In this document: in pieces, positions 1 through 6,001 of the stretch
Layout of the letters: the number at the start of each line of letters is the position of its first letter
Numbering within the stretch: the first letter of the stretch is position 1
Source: an uncultured Bacillus sp.
Lineage (GTDB): Bacteria; Bacillota; Bacilli; Bacillales; Cytobacillaceae
Reading direction: 5' to 3'
Assembly: GCA_937902115.1 (NCBI GenBank)
Contig: CALGSR010000236.1
Coordinates: forward strand, 1-6,374
DNA: 6,374 nt
The notes under the pieces: model-generated
Database searches by the model: none
Told to the model about the DNA's origin: nothing
Seen by the model: only the letters and a program-made list of their open reading frames with translations
Position numbers and translations under genes: made by a program

Positions 1-835
1 CCATTGGACAGTTGACTGAATCAATGCCAAGGAGATCCACACCTCTGAGAATAAAAGGGAATACGGTTGTTGGGAGATTGGTTCCGCCTGCGAGTCCGCT
101 GACAGCAACGGAGCCGCCATAAGTAATTTTACTCAAAATCGCAGCAAGAGTTTCTCCTCCGACAGGGTCCACCGCAGCGGCCCACATTTGCTTATCGAGC
201 GCTTTCACTTTTCCATTAACTACATCCTCACGTGAAATCACTTCATGAACACCTAAGCTTTTCAGAAAATCTTGTTCAGAGGACTTACCTGTGCTGGCGG
301 TTACTTGAAAACCAAGTTTAGCGAGCATCGCTGCGGCAAGGCTTCCTACACCCCCGGTTACTCCGGTAACGAGAACCTTTCCTTTATCAGGAGTTAATCC
401 ATTTTCTTCAAGCCGAACGATCGAAAGGGCTGCCGTAAAGCCAGCTGTTCCATAGATCATCGCTTCCCTTAAGGTAAGATTTTCCGGTAACGGAACGATC
501 CAGTCGGCTGGAATTTGAGCGTATTCACTATAACCGCCGAAGTGTGTCACACCAATTTCATAGCTAGTCGCAATGACTTTATCACCCTCGCGAAAACGCG
601 GATCACCTGATGATATGACTGTACCAGCTAAATCAATTCCAGGAACAAACGGATAAGTGCGAACAATTTTTCCATTTGCGGTTGCGGCAAGGCCGTCCTT
701 GTAATTGATGCTGGAATAGGCTGTTTTTATCAGAACATTCCCTTTCGGTAGATCATTGAAATACAGCGGCTGCACTTCAACAGTGAAATCCGTTTCAGTT
801 TTATTAACGACTAATGCATTAAATTTTTCCTGCAT
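1..835 (-). CDS. yhfP: YhfP/YhdH-type quinone oxidoreductase (zinc-free MDR family), C-terminus cut by window edge
   Basis: This is the first 278 residues of a medium-chain dehydrogenase/reductase of the YhdH/YhfP (acryloyl-CoA reductase-like, NADPH quinone oxidoreductase) subfamily, probably a soluble cytoplasmic enzyme using NADPH to reduce an activated double bond or quinone. The N-terminal GroES-like part holds SSINYKDGLAATANGKI (41-57) and FVPGIDLAGTV (63-73). The Rossmann part holds VLVTGVTGGVGSLAAAML (154-171), the nucleotide-binding glycine motif, and VDPVGGETL (222-230). I see no structural-zinc cysteine cluster, as expected for this subfamily. The ATG at 833-835 is preceded by a perfect AGGAGG (843-848, minus strand) seven bases away. 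Family members are about 330 residues, so roughly 50 are missing beyond base 1. The gene diverges from the YaaH-family gene and is probably transcribed alone from the promoter near 878-907. The family is clear; the physiological substrate is not known from sequence. Confidence 0.93.
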   Translation of the reverse strand, partial: MQEKFNALVVNKTETDFTVEVQPLYFNDLPKGNVLIKTAYSSINYKDGLAATANGKIVRTYPFVPGIDLAGTVISSGDPRFREGDKVIATSYEIGVTHFGGYSEYAQIPADWIVPLPENLTLREAMIYGTAGFTAALSIVRLEENGLTPDKGKVLVTGVTGGVGSLAAAMLAKLGFQVTASTGKSSEQDFLKSLGVHEVISREDVVNGKVKALDKQMWAAAVDPVGGETLAAILSKITYGGSVAVSGLAGGTNLPTTVFPFILRGVDLLGIDSVNCPM

Positions 836-872
836 CGATAATCCTCCTGCCATTATTAACTTCTGATCTCAA

Positions 873-886
873 TGGTAAATATACCA
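873..886. promoter_or_regulatory. operator-like palindrome TGGTA-AATA-TACCA over the yhfP -10 region
   Basis: This is a perfect 5-bp inverted repeat around a 4-base centre. It coincides with the extended -10 proposed for yhfP and lies just ahead of its ribosome binding site, a typical position for a repressor site. No regulator gene is in the window, so the binding protein is unknown. Confidence 0.35.
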
Positions 887-907
887 AATAATGATGATGA
901 ATGCGAA
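878..907 (-). promoter_or_regulatory. candidate SigA promoter of yhfP (extended -10)
   Basis: On the minus strand TGG-TATATT (878-886) reads as an extended -10 element, with a weak -35 TTCGCA (902-907) 18 bases upstream. Transcription would start about 35 bases before the yhfP start codon. The region 893-917 can also fold as an imperfect hairpin: GATGAT/ATCATC and GAAT/ATTC arms with a one-base bulge around a GCGA loop. Confidence 0.4.
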
Positions 908-1020
908 TTCAATCATCAATAGAATGATAGTTCCGAAATAAAAAACAACCTTCAATGGCCCTATACTTCGGTTATTCTATGGTTCTAAAAAAGTAAAACA
1001 AGATAGTGCATTCGTCCAGG

Positions 1021-1054
1021 TGATCACGAAGATGGGGGATTGTTTTCGTGATCA
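1021..1054. repeat. perfect 10-bp inverted repeat (TGATCACGAA / TTCGTGATCA) between divergent genes
   Basis: The left arm is 1021-1030 and the right arm 1045-1054. Two further pairs inside (one G-U, one A-T) leave a loop of about 10 bases. Neither strand has a T-run after the stem, so it does not look like an intrinsic terminator. It sits between the candidate promoters of the two divergent genes, which suggests a regulatory site or RNA hairpin. Function unknown. Confidence 0.6.
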
Positions 1055-1068
1055 TTGATTAAATTCAG

Positions 1069-1096
1069 TTGAAAAACACCTATTTGTGCCTAAAAT
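1069..1096 (+). promoter_or_regulatory. candidate SigA promoter for the YaaH-family gene
   Basis: TTGAAA (1069-1074), a 16-bp spacer, and TAAAAT (1091-1096) make a good vegetative promoter. Transcription would start near 1103 and give an untranslated leader of about 200 bases. The leader contains an AT-only 8-bp inverted repeat (1133-1140 with 1150-1157). An isolated TATACT at 1193-1198 has no acceptable -35 partner at normal spacing. Confidence 0.45.
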
Positions 1097-1230
1097 AGAG
1101 CGGGTTTTATATAGGGAAACAGTATAATTCTCATATTATTTTAATTAGCAATAATATTTCTAAATATTCATCCAAATCTGACAAATTTAGGTTATACTGA
1201 AATGGCGGAATATCGCATTATATTGTAGAA

Positions 1231-1283
1231 AAGGAGGAAAAAGGATAAGTTTTGGCTGAAAGGCAGATAAGTAAGTAACTTAC
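1231..1283 (+). promoter_or_regulatory. leader segment with orphan ribosome site, possible 8-codon upstream ORF and palindrome
   Basis: A perfect AAGGAGG (1231-1237) has no ATG at usable distance. A possible micro-ORF starts at TTG 1252 after AAGGAT (1241-1246) and would encode MAERQISK, ending at TAA 1276-1278. The stop lies inside the palindrome GTAAGT-A-ACTTAC (1271-1283), shortly before the main gene. This could be a translational control leader, or only the relic of an earlier start region. Low certainty. Confidence 0.25.
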
Positions 1284-1310
1284 AATATGGTTCAGTTAGG
1301 GGTTGATGAG

Positions 1311-1979
1311 ATGTCAGAAGCGAAAGAATTAAAGGCTAGATCACAGATTACATCTATATCAGAATTGAAAGCGATTACAGTTCATACGAAGAGTGTCATG
1401 TCAGATGCAACTGCCTTAGGAGTTTTTGGACTTTCCATGGTTTGTTTTGTTGCTTCTTCACAAAAACTGGGGTGGACGGAAGGGACTGCATATATCATTC
1501 CATGGGCGATCATTCTTGGATCGTTTGCGCAAATATGGGCCTCTATCGTTGATTTTAAAAACAATAATTATTTTGGAGCCATTGTGTTAGGTGCTTTTGG
1601 ATTGTTTTGGTCCGGTGTTGCTTTCCACTGGGCGATAGGGCTAGGATGGTTTGGCGATGTCGGTGCGGCAGCTGATCCGAGGCAATTAGCGTTTGCCTTT
1701 ATAGGTTATTTAATTTTTTCGTTATTTATAACGGTAGCAGCAATGGAAGCCAATAAGGTGTTCTTTGCTATTTTACTATTAATTGATGTCTTGTTTATTT
1801 CATTAGCGCTGGCAATGCTGGGGGTTAATGCGGAGTTATTTTCCAAGCTGGGAGCCTATTCTGAATTCGTTATTGCCCTTTTGGGATTCTACGCATGCGG
1901 AGCCTTTTTTCTTAACGGTTTCTTTGGCCGTACGATTTTGTCATTAGGAAAACCACTTGGCCTAATTAAAAAAGGATAA
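1311..1979 (+). CDS. GPR1/FUN34/YaaH (SatP-like) family acetate/succinate uptake membrane protein
   Basis: This 222-residue integral membrane protein belongs to the AceTr family, whose characterised members (E. coli SatP, yeast Ady2/Ato) move acetate, succinate or ammonium-linked anions across the membrane. About six hydrophobic segments lie near residues 33-51, 60-80, 87-108, 126-144, 149-170 and 185-204. Family hallmarks are GSFAQIWASIVDFKNNNYFG (70-89) followed by GAFGLFWSG. The usual NPAPLGL signature at the first helix is degenerate here, reading DATALGVFGL (32-41). I chose the ATG at 1311 because AGGGGT (1298-1303) sits seven bases upstream; the ATG at 1287 would add eight residues but has no ribosome site. 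The N-terminal cytoplasmic stretch of about 30 residues is polar. It is transcribed alone and converges on the proline genes. The family call is firm; substrate is inferred. E. coli yaaH should not be confused with the unrelated B. subtilis yaaH. Confidence 0.88.
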   Translation: MSEAKELKARSQITSISELKAITVHTKSVMSDATALGVFGLSMVCFVASSQKLGWTEGTAYIIPWAIILGSFAQIWASIVDFKNNNYFGAIVLGAFGLFWSGVAFHWAIGLGWFGDVGAAADPRQLAFAFIGYLIFSLFITVAAMEANKVFFAILLLIDVLFISLALAMLGVNAELFSKLGAYSEFVIALLGFYACGAFFLNGFFGRTILSLGKPLGLIKKG

Positions 1980-2041
1980 TAATTGTTGCTATAGGGTACG
2001 GGTGACGATTCTCGAAGCTTAATTAAGTGAATAAAACAGAC

Positions 2042-2074
2042 AAGCCAGGCCCGTGAGAATAACGAACCTGGCTT
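2042..2074. terminator. bidirectional intrinsic terminator between convergent genes
   Basis: AAGCCAGG (2042-2049) pairs perfectly with CCTGGCTT (2067-2074), with a 17-base loop that may close further through CGT/ACG (2052-2054 with 2062-2064). A short TTTT follows on the plus strand. On the minus strand the stem is followed by a T-rich stretch. It lies between the ends of the YaaH-family gene and proB and could serve both. Confidence 0.7.
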
Positions 2075-2178
2075 TTAATATGGTATTGGTTTGCCAATTC
2101 AAACAGCTCCATTTCCCAATCTTTATGACGGGATATTATGAGCAAAAGAACATTTTAACCTTAAAATATAAAGAAAAA

Positions 2179-3300
2179 TTACACGGTAATCGGAACATTA
2201 ACATGACAGACAATTTGACTGCTGTCGATTATATTTGCTTTGTTCTTTCCTTGATTGGATGCTTCCAGGGACTGCATCAATTCAGCGGATGAAACATTCA
2301 CCACACCGCAGCCAACTTCATTCCCATATGGATCATTGATGCGGACAACAGAACCTTCCTCAAACGAACCCAAGACATCGATAATTCCGGCGGATTTTAA
2401 ACCTTGACCATTTTCTATGATGCTTTGTTTAGCAGGTTGATCAATCATTATTTCGCCCTTTGGACAAGAATGAAAAGCAATCCACTTCTCTTTTTGATTT
2501 AAATTTAAAGCAGGTTCTTCATTTACAAAATAAGTACCTTTAGCACTGCCAAGAACGGCACCATTAACAATATTCTTTGTTCCGGCATTACCTAAAAATA
2601 CGGCAACCCCTGAGGCGAGAGCAATTTTTACGGCTTCTATTTTTGATTTCATTCCACCAGTACCAACGGATGAACCGGAGCCTCCGGCAGCCTCTTCAAT
2701 TTCCGGAGTGATGTCTGTTACTTTTTCCAGCAATTTGGCATTCGGATCTTTCAATGGATTTGCGGTATACAATCCATCTATATCAGATAAGATAATTAGT
2801 TGATCAGCCTCTACCAATCCGCCAACCTTTGCCGAAAGGGTGTCGTTATCTCCAAATTTCAATCGATCGACGGTTACCGTATCATTTTCATTGACAATTG
2901 GGATGATCCCGCGTTCGAGGAGAATATTCAAGGTATTCCGAACGTTTGTATATCGATCTTCATCTAGAAAATCACTTCTCGTGATTAATATTTGTGATGC
3001 AACATACCCGTGTGAGATAAACAATTTTGAATATGATTCTATCAATAAACCTTGACCGATGGAGGCTGCAGCTTGTTTCTCCGGAAGGGAGTCAGGACGA
3101 GTCAAACAGCCAAGCTTACGGTAGCCGGCAGCGACTGCACCGGATGAGACAAGTACCACTTCATGACCGGCATCCTTTAACATCACAACTTCATCGACTA
3201 ATTTTTCCATCTTTTTGAGGCTGATTTCACCGCTTCGGCTTGTTAAAGAACTGCTGCCGATTTTTATCACGAGTCTTTGAGCCTTCCTATTGGAAGTCAT
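2179..3300 (-). CDS. proB: glutamate 5-kinase (ProB/ProJ type, amino-acid kinase plus PUA domain)
   Basis: This enzyme of 373 residues phosphorylates L-glutamate with ATP to gamma-glutamyl phosphate, the first step of proline synthesis, in the cytoplasm. The amino-acid kinase domain covers roughly residues 8-255. It shows VIKIGSSSLT (11-20), VSSGAVAAG (51-59), NENDTVTVDRLKFGDNDTLS (137-156) for substrate binding, LSDIDGLYTANP (171-182) and VGTGGMKSKIEA (212-223). A PUA domain follows at about 275-345 (HSCPKGEIMID, GSFEEGSVVRI). Length is normal for ProB. The start ATG (3298-3300) overlaps the reductase stop codon in ATGA, with AGGAG (3308-3312) seven bases upstream, so translation is probably coupled. 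No proA follows; the operon ends here, as in the osmostress proHJ pair of B. subtilis, so this may be a ProJ equivalent. The last 20 or so residues (IIDSSQIVCHVNVPITV) differ from the IHRDDW-like tail I know from many ProB proteins; no frameshift restores that tail. Confidence 0.95.
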   Translation of the reverse strand: MTSNRKAQRLVIKIGSSSLTSRSGEISLKKMEKLVDEVVMLKDAGHEVVLVSSGAVAAGYRKLGCLTRPDSLPEKQAAASIGQGLLIESYSKLFISHGYVASQILITRSDFLDEDRYTNVRNTLNILLERGIIPIVNENDTVTVDRLKFGDNDTLSAKVGGLVEADQLIILSDIDGLYTANPLKDPNAKLLEKVTDITPEIEEAAGGSGSSVGTGGMKSKIEAVKIALASGVAVFLGNAGTKNIVNGAVLGSAKGTYFVNEEPALNLNQKEKWIAFHSCPKGEIMIDQPAKQSIIENGQGLKSAGIIDVLGSFEEGSVVRINDPYGNEVGCGVVNVSSAELMQSLEASNQGKNKANIIDSSQIVCHVNVPITV

Positions 3301-4145
3301 CGAATCACTCCTGTTCTTATTTTTTCAAGCTCGGAACTGATTTCTTTTGAACGATGAGCAGCCTGTTTTACTGCTTCGGCGATAGCGGTACCGCCGCCAT
3401 GTGCTTCAAGCGCTGCAAGTCCTGCCGCTGTCGTTCCATTAGGAGAAGTTACATTTTTCCTTAATACGGCCGGTGATTCTCCTGTTTCATGAACCATTTT
3501 CGCTGCGCCGAGAATCGTCTGTGCAATCATTTGCCTTACTAATTCGAGAGGGAAGCCTGCATCGATTCCTTCCTTTTCCATATGCTCCATTAATAAATAA
3601 AAGTAGGCTGGTCCGCTTCCTGCGATACCTGTGAAAGTATCCATCTGTTCCTCGTGAATCATGTATACCTCACCAATGCTCTCAAGTAATTCAGCTGCAA
3701 TGGTCATGGCTTGCTTCGAAGTATGTTCTCCGGCACAAATTGCCGTAGCCGATTCTCTAATCTTACTTGAAGTATTCGGCATGACGCGAATCACTTGCTG
3801 CCCGGCAGGTAAACGCTGTTCCATAAACTCAGTCGTAATACCAGCTAAGACAGATAAAATAAGCTGATGCGGTTGGAGTAAATCATGAATAGAATGTAGT
3901 GCGGTTTCGGCATCCTTTGGTTTCATAGCGAGGATAATGATATCCATATCATCAAGCTGCAAGTTTTCTCGCGTTACTCCTCGGATTGCATACGTTTTTT
4001 CTAAGGAACGGAGTCTCTCTTTATTTGTATTATTAGAAACGGTGATTTGCTGCGGGGATAATTTTTTGGCGGCTGTAATCCCGGAAATCATGGCCTCAGC
4101 CATTGATCCTGCCCCTAGAAATGCAATTTTTTTCTGCTGTAACAT
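3297..4145 (-). CDS. proC: pyrroline-5-carboxylate reductase (ProC/ProH/ProI type)
   Basis: This 282-residue cytoplasmic enzyme reduces 1-pyrroline-5-carboxylate to L-proline with NAD(P)H, the last step of proline synthesis. The N-terminal Rossmann fold has KIAFLGAGSMAEAMISGI (6-23), the GxGxMA nucleotide motif, then LAMKP (72-76). RVMPNTSSKIRESATAI (120-136) is a conserved active-site loop. The C-terminal dimerisation domain begins at GIAGSGPAYFYLLMEHM (173-189) and includes VTSPNGTTAAGL (232-243), where the family usually has TSPGGTT; the G-to-N change stands next to, not on, the substrate-binding threonines. The ATG at 4143-4145 follows a modest GAGAGG ribosome site. It is the first gene of a two-gene operon and overlaps the kinase by four bases. 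A SigA-like promoter lies about 45 bases upstream. Bacillus genomes carry several paralogues (proI, proH, proG), and placement next to a kinase without proA points to the proH type, by inference. Confidence 0.95.
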   Translation of the reverse strand: MLQQKKIAFLGAGSMAEAMISGITAAKKLSPQQITVSNNTNKERLRSLEKTYAIRGVTRENLQLDDMDIIILAMKPKDAETALHSIHDLLQPHQLILSVLAGITTEFMEQRLPAGQQVIRVMPNTSSKIRESATAICAGEHTSKQAMTIAAELLESIGEVYMIHEEQMDTFTGIAGSGPAYFYLLMEHMEKEGIDAGFPLELVRQMIAQTILGAAKMVHETGESPAVLRKNVTSPNGTTAAGLAALEAHGGGTAIAEAVKQAAHRSKEISSELEKIRTGVIR

Positions 4146-4196
4146 GCAACCTCTCCCAAATTGTTCGTATTTTTGTTCTTATTTTTCATAGTTTCT

Positions 4197-4225
4197 ATGG
4201 TATCAATGAATAAAATTGATTTCAA
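4197..4225 (-). promoter_or_regulatory. SigA-type promoter of the proC-proB operon
   Basis: On the minus strand TTGAAA (4220-4225), a 17-bp spacer and TACCAT (4197-4202) form a good vegetative promoter, starting RNA near 4190 with a leader of about 45 bases. The -10 overlaps a small palindrome, CATAG-AAA-CTATG (4187-4199), just at the expected start site, a possible operator. No T-box or other long leader structure fits in so short a leader, so amino-acid control by a riboregulator is unlikely here. Confidence 0.6.
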
Positions 4226-4410
4226 GGAAAAATAAGAAAATTGGGTGTATACGGGTCAATTAGTGAGGATATCGGATGATAGACTGGATTAAGTTAGTGT
4301 GGAGAGCCCTCAAGCTAGAATTTCATGGATTAAGATGGAATATGGAGGTTTCTAGGACTAGCAAGGAGGGAAAGGACAGCCTCTTTTCTTAAATCTATCC
4401 CTTCGTAATA
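4226..4410. other. intergenic stretch without a recognised gene
   Basis: Between the proC promoter and the terminator of the antiporter gene I find no reading frame with a ribosome site on either strand. A 9-base direct repeat, TGGATTAAG, occurs twice, near 4280 and 4327. A weak stem (AAGGAGG with CCTCTTT, followed by TTCTTAAAT) lies near 4362-4390 but has no gene upstream of it on the plus strand. It may be decayed sequence. Confidence 0.4.
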
Positions 4411-4448
4411 GTAAAAGTGAAGCCGGGGGAATAGTCCCTAGACTTCAC
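4411..4448 (-). terminator. intrinsic terminator of the NhaC-family gene, overlapping its stop codon
   Basis: On the minus strand GTGAAG pairs with CTTCAC (4443-4448 with 4417-4422). An inner GGGA-CTAT-TCCC hairpin is set off by four-base internal loops, and TTTTACTATT follows. The outer 5' arm contains the TGA stop codon (4445-4447) of the antiporter gene, so the terminating ribosome would cover the stem. Confidence 0.7.
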
Positions 4449-5875
4449 ATGAAAAGGAATCCGCAAACAAGATAGATAATCATTGAGATCACCGCGCCGA
4501 CAGAAGAGAGCTTTAATTTATATTGGGCATAGTCAACCAGTTCCATATCGAGAATCGATGCTGTTGTAATGGTTGTGTCTCCTAAAGGGGAGGTTAAGGC
4601 ACCGAAGGCTCCGCTGGCAAAAACAGCACCAACGGTTAATGGAATGGATGCACCTGTTGAAACGGCAAGAGCAATCCCCAATGGCATAAACAAACCCCAA
4701 GTTCCCCAAGATGAGCCAATGAAATAACCAACGACGGATCCGATAAAAAAAATGACAGCAGGTGTCATCGAACCTGGGAGAAAAGCTCCTAATGATGTAG
4801 AGATAAATTCAGAAAAACCTAAATCCTCGGCTGAAAGGGTCAGGGCCCAGATCAAAATGAGAAGACTGATTGCTTGCATCATTTGATTTCCGCCATCGTA
4901 GAAATGGTACAGAATTTCATGCAATTTTTGTTTTCTAAAGAGGTAAAAAACAAAGGTAAATATAAGCGTAATAAAAACCGTTAAAAGCATGACAAATGTT
5001 GCATCTGCCATAGAAAAGGCTTCAAAAATAGTTTTTGCACCACGAGAAGTTCCATCCTGCCATAGTAAATACAGGGTTAGGCCAAGCAATAAAAATACAG
5101 GAACAATTAAATGCCATGGCTGTGCTTGAACGAGAGATAATTCCTTATTGATTCCGATGCGATGGAATTCATGTTCGTGATCTTCATCAGGTGCCGTATT
5201 TGTTCCAGCTTCAGAGGTAATTTTATTTTCCCGGCTGGGCCATAAGGTAAGTATAATGCCAATGAGAAGCATGACGATAGCATAGAAGTCGAATAAAATA
5301 CTTAATAAAAAGACTTCGTAAGCAGTCATTCCTAAATCAAGCCCTTGAATCCCACCCTCAACAAGTGAGACCATAAATCCGACAAAGGCTGTAGCAACGG
5401 GCAGAAGGACAATGACAGACTCTGTTGAAATATCCATCATCATACCGACCTTTTGCTTCGGCAGGTTCATCTTTTTGATTAATGATTTGATAATTGGTCC
5501 AATCATCATAATCCGGAACATTGGCATCATGAAGGTAAAGGGAAGGGTAAGCCAAATCAGCCCTAAAAGACCACGCTCCGACTTCACCTTATCTCCAACC
5601 CATTCGGAGAATCCTTTTATTCCGCCGGCAATATTCATCATTCCAACTAAACCGCCAAATAAATAGAGAAAACTGATGATTTTTATATTTGTTCCATTTG
5701 CTAATGTTGTAACCATATAGTTGACCGATTGTTGCGTGCCTGATAATAAATCAGAAGTGACGATGATTGAGCCAACAAGCAGTCCGACAACAAGTCCTGG
5801 CAGGATATCTTTTAACCAAATCGACATCCCAATAACAATAAGAAAGGGTATAAGCGAAAGCCATGTTTGTTCCAA
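4445..5875 (-). CDS. NhaC-superfamily Na+/H+ antiporter-like membrane transporter
   Basis: This 476-residue polytopic membrane protein has about 11-12 hydrophobic segments and fits the NhaC antiporter family (Pfam Na_H_antiporter type). Members exchange Na+ for H+ or couple ions to organic substrates such as malate/lactate (MleN) or amino acids. Diagnostic stretches are FGGLVGMMNIAGGIKGFSEW (73-92), PFTFMMPMFRIMMIGPI (112-128), the conserved GSSWGTWGLFMPLGIALA (387-404) and FGALTSPLGDTTITTAS (424-440), where NhaC proteins have the related HCSPISDTT. A polar loop at 213-245 carries an acid/His cluster (DEDHEHEFH). The start is TTG at 5873-5875: AGGGGG (5884-5889) lies eight bases upstream, MEQTWLSLIPFL opens the first helix, and the next in-frame ATG is at residue 17, inside it. 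It is transcribed alone between two terminators. The family is clear. Na+/H+ exchange is plausible, but an amino- or organic-acid substrate is possible too. Confidence 0.88.
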   Translation of the reverse strand: MEQTWLSLIPFLIVIGMSIWLKDILPGLVVGLLVGSIIVTSDLLSGTQQSVNYMVTTLANGTNIKIISFLYLFGGLVGMMNIAGGIKGFSEWVGDKVKSERGLLGLIWLTLPFTFMMPMFRIMMIGPIIKSLIKKMNLPKQKVGMMMDISTESVIVLLPVATAFVGFMVSLVEGGIQGLDLGMTAYEVFLLSILFDFYAIVMLLIGIILTLWPSRENKITSEAGTNTAPDEDHEHEFHRIGINKELSLVQAQPWHLIVPVFLLLGLTLYLLWQDGTSRGAKTIFEAFSMADATFVMLLTVFITLIFTFVFYLFRKQKLHEILYHFYDGGNQMMQAISLLILIWALTLSAEDLGFSEFISTSLGAFLPGSMTPAVIFFIGSVVGYFIGSSWGTWGLFMPLGIALAVSTGASIPLTVGAVFASGAFGALTSPLGDTTITTASILDMELVDYAQYKLKLSSVGAVISMIIYLVCGFLFM

Positions 5876-5918
5876 TATCTCTTCCCCCTGAAACGTTTAT
5901 TTTTGGCATTCATCTAGC

Positions 5919-5944
5919 TAGTATTTCCAAAGGGGGAAATACTA
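5919..5944. repeat. perfect 10-bp inverted repeat in the leader of the NhaC-family gene
   Basis: TAGTATTTCC (5919-5928) and GGAAATACTA (5935-5944) flank a 6-base centre. It lies about 45 bases upstream of the TTG start and just downstream (in the minus direction) of the sspH terminator. On the minus strand there is no T-run after it, so it is not a terminator. A weak -35-like TTGTAG (5942-5947) overlaps its edge. Candidate operator or leader hairpin controlling the transporter. Confidence 0.6.
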
Positions 5945-5947
5945 CAA

Positions 5948-5982
5948 TTAAAAAAGATGAACTTCGCTTGAGTTCACCTTTT
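5948..5982 (-). terminator. intrinsic terminator of sspH
   Basis: On the minus strand AAAAG and TGAACT arms pair with AGTTCA and CTTTT (5971-5982 with 5952-5963), with one mismatch and a 7-base loop, followed by a T-run (5950-5955) and then AATTG. It begins about 20 bases after the sspH stop codon and separates that gene from the antiporter gene. The symmetric A/T flanks would let it work on the other strand as well. Confidence 0.8.
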
Positions 5983-6001
5983 ACATCAACCTGTTTTGAA
6001 T

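Noticed and set aside
1287..1310. Upstream ATG as the start of the YaaH-family gene
   Set aside because: No ribosome site precedes it; the ATG at 1311 has AGGGGT at proper distance and gives the usual kind of N-terminus.
1382..1564. 60-codon minus-strand frame
   Set aside because: It is antisense to the first two helices of the YaaH-family protein, with no ribosome site and no family resemblance.
2053..2292. 79-codon plus-strand open frame
   Set aside because: It starts inside the terminator hairpin, has no ribosome site, overlaps the 3' end of the glutamate kinase on the other strand and resembles no family I know.
2840..4191. Several plus-strand frames of 63-84 codons opposite proB and proC
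   Set aside because: They lie within strongly conserved genes on the minus strand, lack ribosome sites and show no recognisable protein features.
4146..4196. T-box or proline-responsive riboswitch before the proline operon
   Set aside because: The leader from the best promoter is only about 45 bases and has no specifier-stem or antiterminator sequence.
5358..5666. Frames of 65 and 84 codons within the transporter gene
   Set aside because: They are out-of-frame or antisense readings of the membrane-segment coding region.
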